Of a stretch of 5,962 bases of DNA, positions 1-5,841 are shown one piece after another (the stretch's first letter is position 1; the number at the start of each line of letters is the position of its first letter). The notes under the pieces were generated by a model, which worked only from the letters and a program-made list of their open reading frames with translations, was not told the DNA's origin and did no database searches. Where the stretch lies: the NCBI GenBank assembly GCA_021154065.1, contig JAJKJG010000341.1:1-5962 (forward strand), in the 5' to 3' direction. This DNA comes from Methylobacterium sp. (GTDB taxonomy: Bacteria; Pseudomonadota; Alphaproteobacteria; Rhizobiales; Beijerinckiaceae). A program made the translations under genes and the position numbers.

Positions 1-1
1 A

Positions 2-106
2 GGGCAACCTGATCGGGTTATTCTCCAAACAGCCCGCCACTACCTGGACGAACTCCTAGCAAACGGATACGTTCCCCCGCCACCGCAAGAGTGTCACCGT
101 CGATGA
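2..106 (+). other. Possible 3' end of a plus-strand CDS cut by the left edge
   Basis: A plus-strand frame is open from the left edge to a TGA at 104-106, giving 34 residues. Its first 23 or so residues (QPDRVILQTARHYLDELL and on) look like an amphipathic helix from a real protein, and it ends in a proline-rich tail. It lies antisense to the nuclease remnant, and the nuclease homology fades at about 48-56, so a gene fragment could join there. Equally it may be a chance open frame. I do not recognise the peptide and assign no function. Confidence 0.15.
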
Positions 107-252
107 CGTAGAACATCCGGGCGTCAACGGTGTCGCCGCGCGCCGGCCTCACGAACATCGAAGAGCACGATCCACACGGTCGCGGTTGCGAGCGCCATCA
201 GCCCGAGGACGGCCAACGCGGTTCTAACGAAGCGGCGGTTCCCAGGGGTCAT
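18..252 (-). pseudogene. Staphylococcal-nuclease-like (thermonuclease family) remnant, frameshifted and truncated
   Basis: The ATG is at 250-252. The first 36 or so residues have a basic start and a hydrophobic segment at about residues 11-31 (ALAVLGLMALATATVWIVLF), which would serve as a signal peptide or membrane anchor. This frame stops at TGA 124-126 after 42 residues. The next frame, from about 137, reads GDTVDARMFYVIDGDTLAV and then GERIRLLG, which matches the first conserved block of SNase-fold nucleases: the DGDT motif with the metal-binding Asp, then a conserved Arg. The two halves are out of register across a GC-rich run at about 135-147, consistent with a small indel. After RLLGV the expected DAPE-type continuation is absent, and the frame ends at TAA 18-20. 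A functional product is unlikely. Intact relatives are exported or membrane-anchored Ca2+-dependent nucleases. The family call rests on one short motif block. Confidence 0.6.
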
Positions 253-326
253 GACGCGCCGCTGAGTTGTCCGCGCGACCATTCCAGACGGCTTCGGGCG
301 TGGCGAGTCTCGCGTTTAAGCGACAT
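249..326 (-). CDS. Possible small ORF (25 aa), translationally coupled to the nuclease remnant
   Basis: The ORF runs from ATG 324-326 to TGA 249-251. The stop overlaps the nuclease ATG in a 4-bp ATGA arrangement, typical of translational coupling. The peptide begins MSLKRETRHARSRLEW and is strongly basic, with no recognisable domain. A second in-frame ATG at 342-344 would add six residues (MTEACA). Upstream of the inner start is a weak purine-rich stretch (GGAAG) about 8 nt away, while the outer start has only GGG directly against it. It is too short for composition to prove coding, and it could be a leader peptide or chance. I do not recognise it. Confidence 0.3.
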   Translation of the reverse strand: MSLKRETRHARSRLEWSRGQLSGAS

Positions 327-385
327 GGCGCAGGCTTCCGTCATCCCTTTAATCAGCGTCCCACTACACGGTAGGGGTGAAAACC

Positions 386-1055
386 CTAGCGCTCAACGAG
401 TCGCCAAAGCATGCGCGCCCGCTCGCGGATGGTGCTTGCTGTGGCGTTGAAGCCGTTCGCGGCAATCCAATCCGCCATCGCGCGCTCGATATCGGCTTGC
501 GTTTTAGGTTTCAGATCGCCGTTGTACAGGTTGGCTGCGATGGCCGCCCACATCTCTTCCCAGAAAGCTAATCGAGGTCGCCCCCCCCTTATTCATCGCG
601 GCGGCGCCAAGGATCGCTTTCGAGGGCTTATCAACCGCTCCAAATCCATACTCAGCGATCTTGAGTTTTCCCTGGATATCCGCCTGGGCAATTGCCCAAT
701 GCTCGTAGCCCGCGCGCGCAGCTGGCGAATCGCTCCCAACACCCGAGACCTCTATGAGCCGCGGCATCTTTGCGGTTGCTGCTTGGATACAGCCTGCCAT
801 GCTTCGGCTGATGATCGCGAATGCCTCATCATCGCCGGAAACGGGACGGACCTCCTCGATAAGCCTGCGAAGATGATCCTCTACCGCTTCCTTCAAGTGG
901 CGAACAGTCATCCGGATCGTCGCGCCCGACCGTAGCCGGCCCTGTGCCGAGTTTTGGCTGTAGATGGCCTCGGTACCCGCATCCAAACCGGATTGAGTGT
1001 AGCTGAGTTCGCGGGCAACGATTAGCTCAACTTGAGAGCGCTCGCGTTGATTCAT
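386..1055 (-). pseudogene. Hypothetical protein with predicted DNA-binding C-terminus, frameshifted in a G8 tract
   Basis: The ATG is at 1053-1055, 42 bp downstream of the integrase stop on the same strand. As read, the frame gives 183 residues and stops at 504-506, but the last 25 residues look non-native. Reading seven instead of eight G's in the run at 581-588 (minus strand) restores a 222-residue protein ending at TAG 386-388. The restored C-terminus has a basic GGRPR turn at about 157-161, an aromatic helix (AFWEEMWAAIAANL), then DLKPKTQADIERAMADW and STIRERARMLWRL. This two-helix layout resembles helix-turn-helix modules in phage and island proteins, and GRPR resembles an AT-hook core. 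The N-terminal 150 residues are mostly helical and I do not recognise them. Position suggests an element-encoded regulatory or accessory protein, which is inference. The extra G could be decay, a switchable tract or a sequencing error. No strong ribosome binding site is visible. Confidence 0.6.
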
Positions 1056-1097
1056 GCTCGGAACTTCGACGAAAGCTCCCGGCGAGTCGAGTGCCCA

Positions 1098-2319
1098 TCA
1101 CGCCTCTCGGCGTGTCGGGAACGTTAGTACGGCCGCGCCACTGCGCAGCGTATCGAGGTAGTCACTCCACCACTGCGCCATGGCGACGCGCTCGTTCCAG
1201 TGCGCGCCACGATGATAGGCAGCCCGCACCTGATCGCCGTCCTTATGGGCCAACGCCCGTTCGATCGCGTCCGGCGACCACTTGCCAGACTCGTTCAAAA
1301 GCGTGCTCGCCATCGCTCGGAAGCCGTGCGCCGTCATTTCATCGGCCGCGAAGCCCATGCGCCGAAGCGCAGTCGTAGCGGTGTTCTCGGACATGGGTTT
1401 CGTTGGCTTGCCCAGCGGCGGGAAGACGTACCGCCCGCCAGCCGTGAGCGCCTGAAGTCGCCGGAACAGGTCGAGCGACTGTCGCGAGAGTGGCAGGACG
1501 TGCTCGCGGCGCTGCTTCATGCGTCCGGCCGGGATGCGCCAGATGGCAGCGTCGAAGTCGATTTCCGACCATTCGGCCTGCCGCAACTCACCCGGCCGGA
1601 CAAACACATGCGGCGCGAGGGCGAGCCCGAGCCGCGTTAAAGGTTGGCCGGAATAGGCCGCGATCGCCCTAAGTAGATCGCCGGCGCGATTCGGGTCGAT
1701 GATGGCGGCCAGATGTTTCGGCTGGGGCGCTGCGACCGCGCCCAACAGCAAGGCCGCGGGATCGCCCTTTGCGCGGGCGGTGGCGACGGCGTACCGAAAT
1801 ACTTGGCTCGCGAAGGCCCGCGTGCGGCGCGCGGTTTCGAGATTGCCTTTTGTTTCTTGATGTCTAAGGACCGCGAGCAGTTCGTGAGGCTCGATCTGAT
1901 CGACGGGGCGCTGACCGACGGCCGGCAGCAACCAATCGCGAGTCCAGCGTAGTTTGAGCAGCGTTGCGGGCGAGCGGCCCTCCCGCGCTGCCTTGTCGAT
2001 GTATTCCAAGGCGAGCGCCGAACGTGGTTCCCGCCGCGAGCTTCGCCTTCACCCGCTCCCGACGTTTGGCCGCCGCCGGGTCATGTCCGGCGCTCGCCTT
2101 ATGGCGGGCGGCGTCGCGGGCCTTCCGGGCGTCGCTCAGGCTGACCGCGGGATACTTCCCGATCGATAGCTTCCGCTCCACGCCATCGGCCCGGTACTTC
2201 AACCGCCACAGACGCCCACCGGATCGCGTCACCAGCAGATAGAGACCTCCGCCGTCGCCGAGCTTGTAATCGCGCTCGCGAGCCTTCGCGTTCCTGATCG
2301 CAGTGTCGGTCAGCGCCAT
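1098..2319 (-). pseudogene. P4-type tyrosine recombinase (site-specific integrase), split by a frameshift
   Basis: The ATG is at 2317-2319. The first frame (residues 1-101) starts MALTDTAIRNAKARERDYKL and has the LYLLV and GKYPAVSLSDAR motifs of the N-terminal arm-binding domain of P4-like integrases (DUF4102). At about 2013-2018 the frame is lost. The rest reads on in another frame from about residue 102 (ALALEYIDKAAREGR) to TGA 1098-1100. Adding two bases back to the GC run restores both register and the family's usual spacing, giving about 407 residues, normal length. In restored numbering the catalytic residues all appear present: R242 (VRPGEL), a lysine near 269, H332 and R335 (HGFR), H359 (LAH) and the nucleophile Y369 (AAYHR). 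The protein would recombine the element at the adjacent tRNA-Leu. As read, the two halves are separate ORFs, the second possibly starting at TTG 2009. Activity is doubtful unless the frameshift is a sequence error or the halves complement each other. Confidence 0.9.
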
Positions 2320-2336
2320 CTTGATAGCCCTACTGG

Positions 2337-2358
2337 AAAGGCCCCCAAAAAGGCCCCC
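2337..2358. repeat. Tandem direct repeat AAAGGCCCCC upstream of the integrase
   Basis: The 10-mer AAAGGCCCCC occurs at 2337-2346 and again at 2349-2358, with start points 12 bp apart. It lies 18-39 bp upstream of the integrase ATG. A repeat this close to an integrase start is a plausible binding site for the integrase, an excisionase or a repressor controlling int. It lacks palindromic symmetry, which fits arm-type sites better than a dimeric repressor operator. The role is inferred. Confidence 0.5.
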
Positions 2359-2376
2359 GTTTCGTTGTGGCTATCG

Positions 2377-2402
2377 GCGAACAGATGCGAACGGCCGCGA
2401 AC
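2377..2402. repeat. Three GCGAAC hexamers at exact 10-bp spacing
   Basis: GCGAAC occurs at 2377-2382, 2387-2392 and 2397-2402, all in the same orientation. The 10-bp period puts the sites on one face of the helix. A related pair lies at 2450-2465 nearer the tRNA. The stretch ATCGGCGAACA at 2373-2383 recurs with one mismatch at 2456-2466. The location between int and the attachment site fits arm-type integrase or excisionase binding sites. The protein that binds here is inferred. Confidence 0.5.
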
Positions 2403-2449
2403 GATGCGGTTGGTAAGCTACTCTATTTGCTTGGTTTCGTCCACCGCCA

Positions 2450-2465
2450 GCGAACATCGGTGAAC
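2450..2465. repeat. GCGAAC/GTGAAC pair at 10-bp spacing beside the tRNA end
   Basis: GCGAAC at 2450-2455 is followed by GTGAAC at 2460-2465, again 10 bp apart and in the same orientation as the triplet at 2377-2402. The pair ends 7 bp before the encoded CCA end of tRNA-Leu (2473). This mirrors an attachment-site layout in which arm sites flank the core. The assignment is inferred from repeat and position only. Confidence 0.4.
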
Positions 2466-2472
2466 AATTAAA

Positions 2473-2557
2473 TGGTGCCCAGGAGAGGACTCGAACCTCC
2501 ACGGCTTTCACCACTGGTACCTGAAACCAGCGCGTCTACCAATTCCGCCACCTGGGC
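2473..2557 (-). tRNA. tRNA-Leu, anticodon CAG
   Basis: The gene is 85 nt including an encoded CCA. The acceptor stem pairs GCCCAGG with CCTGGGC, with discriminator A before CCA. The D arm is GCG/CGC around a loop containing GGTAGA. The anticodon stem CTGGT/ACCAG closes the loop TTCAGGT, giving anticodon CAG, which reads CUG. A long class II variable arm follows, as expected for leucine. The T stem GGAGG/CCTCT carries loop TTCGAGT. The gene is complete, so the element at its 3' end reconstituted or did not disturb it. It is the presumed attachment site for the integrase at 1098-2319. Confidence 0.97.
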
Positions 2558-2576
2558 CCGCCATCGATATGGCGGG
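2557..2576. other. 8-bp inverted repeat at the 5' border of tRNA-Leu
   Basis: CCCGCCAT (2557-2564) pairs perfectly with ATGGCGGG (2569-2576) around a 4-nt loop. It begins at the first base of the tRNA and spans the likely 5' leader of its transcript. It has no T tract and is unlikely to be a terminator. It may affect leader processing, or it may be incidental in GC-rich DNA. Confidence 0.4.
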
Positions 2577-2579
2577 CTC

Positions 2580-2608
2580 CCTGTAAGGGGGCAACCCGGG
2601 CGCGTCAA
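2580..2608 (-). promoter_or_regulatory. Candidate sigma-70-type promoter for tRNA-Leu
   Basis: On the minus strand TTGACG (2603-2608) is followed, after exactly 17 nt, by TACAGG (2580-2585). The -35 matches consensus at five of six positions and the -10 at three. Transcription would begin about 15 nt before the mature tRNA 5' end, a normal leader length. The -10 is weak, so the assignment is tentative. Confidence 0.45.
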
Positions 2609-2695
2609 TTGCGAGGGCCGGCGGCGCAGCGGGTGCCGAGGTCATGGCCCTTCACACGGCGGCGCTGCCGCAATAAGGAACGCTTCGTCCCGGGC

Positions 2696-2700
2696 AGGAG
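2696..2700 (+). promoter_or_regulatory. Ribosome binding site AGGAG for the NDUFA9-like gene
   Basis: AGGAG lies 6 nt before the ATG at 2707 and fixes that start. The stretch between the tRNA and this gene (2558-2695) has no other gene that I can support and no clear plus-strand promoter. Confidence 0.8.
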
Positions 2701-2706
2701 CTTGCC

Positions 2707-3825
2707 ATGACCGATCCGGCCTGGCCTTTGTCGCCGCAGATCGTGACCGTGTTCGGCGGCTCGGGGTTTATCGGCCGGGCCGTCGTCGCGGTGCTGGCGC
2801 GCAAGAACTTCCGCATCCGCGTCGCGGTGCGCCGGCCGAACCTTGCCGGCAACGTCCAGCCCTTCGGCTTTCCCGGCCAGATCCATCCGGTCCAGGCGAA
2901 CCTGCGCTTCCCGGATTCGGTCACTGACGCGGTGCGCGGCGCATCGGTGGTGATCAACCTCGTCGGCGTCCTGCGCCAGAAGGGCAGGCAGAGCTTTACG
3001 GCGGTGCACGCCGAGGGCGCCCGGCGGGTCGCGGACGCCGCCGCCGCGGCGGGCGCGCGGCTGATCCATGTCTCGGCGCTCGGCGCCGATCCGGCGTCAC
3101 GCTCAGCCTATGCGCGCACCAAGGCCGAGGCCGAGGCGGCGGTCCGGGCCGCGGTGCCGGAGGCGGTGATCCTGCGCCCCTCCGTGGTCTTCGGGCCCGG
3201 CGACGGCTTCTTCAACCGCTTCGGATCGCTCGCCCGCATGCTGCCGGTGCTGCCGCTCGCCGGCGCCGAGACGCGCTTCCAGCCGGTCTATGTCGGCGAC
3301 GTCGCCGAGGCGATCGCCCGCGCGGTCGCGGGCTCGGTTGCGGGCGGGCGGGTCTCCGAGCTCGGCGGGCCGGAAGTCCGGACCCTGCGGGAGCTCGTCG
3401 AATACGTCCTCAAGATCACCGAGCGGCGCCGGCTCGTGCTGGCGCTGTCGCCGCGTTTCGCCGGCTGGCAGGCGGTGCTCACCGAGACGCTCGATCTCCT
3501 GAGCCTCGGGCTGATGCCGAACGACTTCGTCCTGACCCGCGACCAGGTCGCGCTGCTTCAGCGCGACAACGTCGTCTCGGCGCAGGCGAAGGCGGAGGGG
3601 CGGACGCTCGAGGGCATCGGCATCGCCCCGACCGCGATCGAGGCGATCGCGCCCGCCTACCTGACGCGGTTCCGCAAGACCGGCCAGTTCGACATGAAGC
3701 GCGAAGCCGATTTCGGCGCCGGCGCGCCGGACGACCTCGCGGCCCGCTCAACCCGGCCGGGCTCCGGGTTCCGCCCCGGGGAGGCGGTCGGGCCAGCCGC
3801 GATCGGCGAGCGCCCGGCCGCTTAG
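2707..3825 (+). CDS. Complex I NDUFA9-family NAD(P)-binding protein (atypical short-chain dehydrogenase)
   Basis: The gene encodes 372 residues from the ATG set by the AGGAG site. The Rossmann nucleotide-binding loop is GGSGFIG at residues 17-23, followed by a basic segment (VAVRRPN) at 39-45. VVINLVGVL lies at 81-89, HVSALGAD at 121-128 and a YxxxK motif (Y135, K139) in SAYARTKAEAE. SVVFGPGDGFFNR and FQPVYVGDVAEAI are typical of bacterial homologues of the mitochondrial complex I subunit NDUFA9. In mitochondria that subunit binds NADPH and stabilises the complex; the bacterial role is not well established, and no other complex I genes are nearby. Homologous sequence appears to end near residues 330-340 (YLTRFRKTGQFD). 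The last 35 or so residues are a low-complexity tail, whose final 26 codons overlap the convergent gene. Composition matches the right half of the window. An alternative label is NAD-dependent epimerase/dehydratase. Confidence 0.92.
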   Translation: MTDPAWPLSPQIVTVFGGSGFIGRAVVAVLARKNFRIRVAVRRPNLAGNVQPFGFPGQIHPVQANLRFPDSVTDAVRGASVVINLVGVLRQKGRQSFTAVHAEGARRVADAAAAAGARLIHVSALGADPASRSAYARTKAEAEAAVRAAVPEAVILRPSVVFGPGDGFFNRFGSLARMLPVLPLAGAETRFQPVYVGDVAEAIARAVAGSVAGGRVSELGGPEVRTLRELVEYVLKITERRRLVLALSPRFAGWQAVLTETLDLLSLGLMPNDFVLTRDQVALLQRDNVVSAQAKAEGRTLEGIGIAPTAIEAIAPAYLTRFRKTGQFDMKREADFGAGAPDDLAARSTRPGSGFRPGEAVGPAAIGERPAA

Positions 3826-4488
3826 GCGCTTGTGCACGTGCACCATCAGCGCGATGCCGAACAGCGGCGTCAGGAGGTTCACGACCGGCACCACCAGGAG
3901 CCCCGCCATCATGGCGCCGGCGAGGAGCACGGTCGGGCGGTACGCGACGCGCATCCGAGCCGCTTCGGCGGGCGGCCGGAAGCGCAGCGCCGCGAGCTCG
4001 AAATACTCGCGCCCGAGGAGATAGGCGTTCGCCGCGAAGAAGGCGACGAGGTTCACGACCGGCACGAAGAACAGGAACAGCGCGATCAGGTTGACGAGCA
4101 ACGACAGCCCGGCGAAGCGCAAGCCGTAGAGGAGCGCCTGGCCGAGCGGCAGCGGGCGCCCCGGCGGATCCTGCGGGAAGTCGGTGCGCTCGACGATCTC
4201 GGCCGCGTCGTCGAGGAAATAGCCGGCGACGAGCGCCGAGACCGCCGGCAGGATATAGGCGAGCGCCACGAACAGGCCGGCGCCGGCGAGGAAGAAAGCG
4301 AGCCCGTCGAGGATCGGGTAGGCGGTGCTGAGCGGATGGCCGGCGAGATAATACGAGAACAGGCGCGTCAGCCCGAACCACACCAGCACCAGGAGCGCGA
4401 AGGTGAGGGCGAGCGAGCGCCACAGGATCTTGCGGAACGGCGGCGAGAACACCTGGCGCCACGCCGCGAAGGCTGCCGAGACGAGCAT
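3748..4488 (-). CDS. EI24/CysZ-like integral membrane protein
   Basis: The gene encodes 246 residues from ATG 4486-4488, reading MLVSAAFAAWRQVFSPPFRK. An amphipathic N-terminus is followed by hydrophobic segments at about 21-44, 64-92, 119-158 (probably two spans with a PVVN turn) and 185-217 (again two, with a second PVVN). The repeated VPVVNL turn, the GREYFELAALR segment at 159-169 and the overall length are characteristic of EI24/CysZ-family proteins. CysZ members carry sulfate across the inner membrane, but many alphaproteobacterial relatives have no proven substrate and no cysteine-biosynthesis genes are near, so I assign the family, not the substrate. The C-terminal tail after VHVHKRLSGR is polar, Pro/Gly/Arg-rich and overlaps the convergent gene by 78 bp. 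No clear ribosome binding site is visible. The same frame stays open far upstream, but sequence typical of the family begins at this ATG. It diverges from the amine oxidase across 72 bp, in which I see no clear promoter. Confidence 0.85.
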   Translation of the reverse strand: MLVSAAFAAWRQVFSPPFRKILWRSLALTFALLVLVWFGLTRLFSYYLAGHPLSTAYPILDGLAFFLAGAGLFVALAYILPAVSALVAGYFLDDAAEIVERTDFPQDPPGRPLPLGQALLYGLRFAGLSLLVNLIALFLFFVPVVNLVAFFAANAYLLGREYFELAALRFRPPAEAARMRVAYRPTVLLAGAMMAGLLVVPVVNLLTPLFGIALMVHVHKRLSGRALADRGWPDRLPGAEPGARPG

Positions 4489-4560
4489 GGCTTGGCAATG
4501 TAGGGCCGGGCCCGGCAGCCGCAAGGCAGGCCCGGTGCCCCCCTCGGCCCGCGCGCGCCG

Positions 4561-5832
4561 GTGACGACCGCCTCCGGCCCGAAGCTCGCCGAGCCGCCGC
4601 GCGAGCCGGACGTCGCGATCGTCGGCGCCGGCACGGCCGGCATCGCGGCCGCCCGGCGCTGCCTTGCGGCCGGGCTGTCGGTCGCGCTCCTCGAGGCCCG
4701 GCAGCGCGTCGGCGGGCGCGCCGTCACGGTGCCGATGCGCGGGCACGGCGTCGACCTCGGGGCGCACTGGCTCCATTCCGGCCGGGCAAACCCGCTCGTG
4801 CGGCTCGCCGAGGAACGCGGCGAGCGCCTGCGGCGGGCGCCGCGCGCGCGCCACGTCGTCATCGCCGGGCGGCCGGCGACGGCGGCGGAGCGGCGGGCCC
4901 GCGGCGCCGCCTTCGAGCGCGCCGACCGCATCCTGACGCAGCGCGCCGAGGACCCGCAGGACCGCTCGGCGGCGAGCGCGCTGCCGCCGCTCGGGCCGTG
5001 GCGCGACGCGGTCGCGGCCGTGCATGGGCTCGTCAGCGGGCGGCCGCTCGAGGAGGTCAGCCTCAAGGACTTCCCGAGCCTCGTCTATCAGGGGAACCGC
5101 TTCATCGCCGGCGGGCTCGGGTCGTACGTCGCGCGCCTTGCCGGCGGCCTGCCGGTGCGGCTCGGCGCCGCCGTCGCGGCGATCGATCTTTCAGGTCCGG
5201 ACGTCGCGATCGAGACGAGCGCCGGGCGGATGCGCGCCCGCGCCGCGATCGTGACGGTCTCGCCGACGGTGCTGCAGCGCGGCGGGATCCGCTTCACGCC
5301 GGCGCTGCCGTGGGCGCTGTCGCAAGCCATTCACGGCTTCGTCTCCGGCACCTACGAGCACGTCGTGCTGCACTGGCCGGGCGCGCCGTTCAGCGGCGCC
5401 GACCGGCTCGCGAGCCTCCTCGGCACGCGCCACCGCCCGTCCGGGATGCTGACGCGCATCGACGGCACGGCGTGGCACTACTTCGAGCTCGACCACCCGG
5501 CGGCGCTCGCGCTCGACGGGCGCGGCACCGGCGCGGCGGCGCGCCATGCGCGCGAGGTCCTGCGGGCGCAGTTCGGGGCAAGGGCGATCCGCGACCTCGC
5601 CATCCCGGCCATCACCGCTTGGCGGCACGACCCGCTGTCGCGGGGCTCGTGGTCGGTGGTGCCGCCCGGCCTCTGGACGATCCGCGATGCCGTCAAGGCG
5701 CCGGTCGCAGGGAAGCTGTGGTTTACCGGCGAGTTCGCCTCGCAAGAGCAATCGGGCACCGTCGGCGGCGCCTGGGAGGAGGGCGAGCGCGCGGCAGATG
5801 CGGCGATTCAGGCTTTGAGCGGCCGGCGCTGA
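4561..5832 (+). CDS. FAD-dependent amine oxidase (flavin monoamine oxidase family)
   Basis: The gene encodes 423 residues from a GTG. An in-frame TAG at 4501-4503 and the lack of another start codon before the FAD fold support this start, although no good ribosome binding site precedes it. The FAD-binding dinucleotide fold reads VAIVGAGTAGIAAA (GxGxxG at 22-27) with the ribose-binding E45 and RVGGR at 49-53. DLGAHWLH (65-72) is the next amine-oxidase motif. Toward the C-terminus are WRHDPLSRGSW (from 354) and the second FAD contact LWFTGEFASQ with GTVGGAWEEGERAA (386-412). The family oxidises primary or secondary amines, using O2 and releasing H2O2. The substrate cannot be told from sequence. 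There is no signal peptide, so it is predicted cytoplasmic. A related alternative is a phytoene-desaturase-like or other NAD(P)/FAD oxidoreductase, but the motif set favours amine oxidase. It lies in convergent orientation with the downstream dehydrogenase, 16 bp away. Confidence 0.88.
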   Translation: MTTASGPKLAEPPREPDVAIVGAGTAGIAAARRCLAAGLSVALLEARQRVGGRAVTVPMRGHGVDLGAHWLHSGRANPLVRLAEERGERLRRAPRARHVVIAGRPATAAERRARGAAFERADRILTQRAEDPQDRSAASALPPLGPWRDAVAAVHGLVSGRPLEEVSLKDFPSLVYQGNRFIAGGLGSYVARLAGGLPVRLGAAVAAIDLSGPDVAIETSAGRMRARAAIVTVSPTVLQRGGIRFTPALPWALSQAIHGFVSGTYEHVVLHWPGAPFSGADRLASLLGTRHRPSGMLTRIDGTAWHYFELDHPAALALDGRGTGAAARHAREVLRAQFGARAIRDLAIPAITAWRHDPLSRGSWSVVPPGLWTIRDAVKAPVAGKLWFTGEFASQEQSGTVGGAWEEGERAADAAIQALSGRR

Positions 5833-5841
5833 GCCAACGGC

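Larger units (their letters stand above)
1..2472. mobile_element. Partial integrated element (genomic island) at the 3' end of tRNA-Leu
   Basis: This is the int-proximal end of an element that continues past the left edge. A P4-type tyrosine integrase starts 154 bp from the encoded CCA end of a tRNA-Leu, the usual arrangement for islands that insert into tRNA 3' ends. The following genes are hypothetical or degraded, and the base composition is visibly less GC-rich than right of the tRNA. By family knowledge the attachment core should overlap the last 15-50 nt of the tRNA gene, but I see no second copy of that end within the window, so the distal junction must lie outside. Three of its genes have apparent frameshifts, so the element is probably no longer self-mobile. 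The element's extent and the exact crossover point are inferred. Confidence 0.75.

Noticed and set aside
411..935. Plus-strand 174-residue open frame
   Set aside because: It is antisense to the frameshifted island gene, whose restored reading is far more protein-like.
1..2472. Second copy of the tRNA 3' end as distal attachment site
   Set aside because: Only short chance matches such as CCCAGG near 241-246 were found, not a direct repeat of useful length.
2644..2676. Ten-codon ATG frame upstream of the NDUFA9-like gene
   Set aside because: Too short, no ribosome binding site, and no run of regulatory codons that would mark a leader peptide.
3479..4498. Long minus-strand open frame in a second register over the membrane protein
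   Set aside because: An Arg/Pro/Ala-rich product typical of out-of-frame reading in high-GC DNA, lying across two well-supported genes.
3832..4503. Long plus-strand open frame rich in Arg, Glu and His
   Set aside because: It is the complement of the EI24/CysZ-like gene, whose membrane segments and motifs are convincing; the plus-strand product is low-complexity with no family features.
4489..5025. N-terminal extension of the membrane protein by open minus-strand frame
   Set aside because: The extension is Arg/Ala-rich, antisense to the amine oxidase FAD fold, and lacks family similarity; the ATG at 4488 begins typical sequence.
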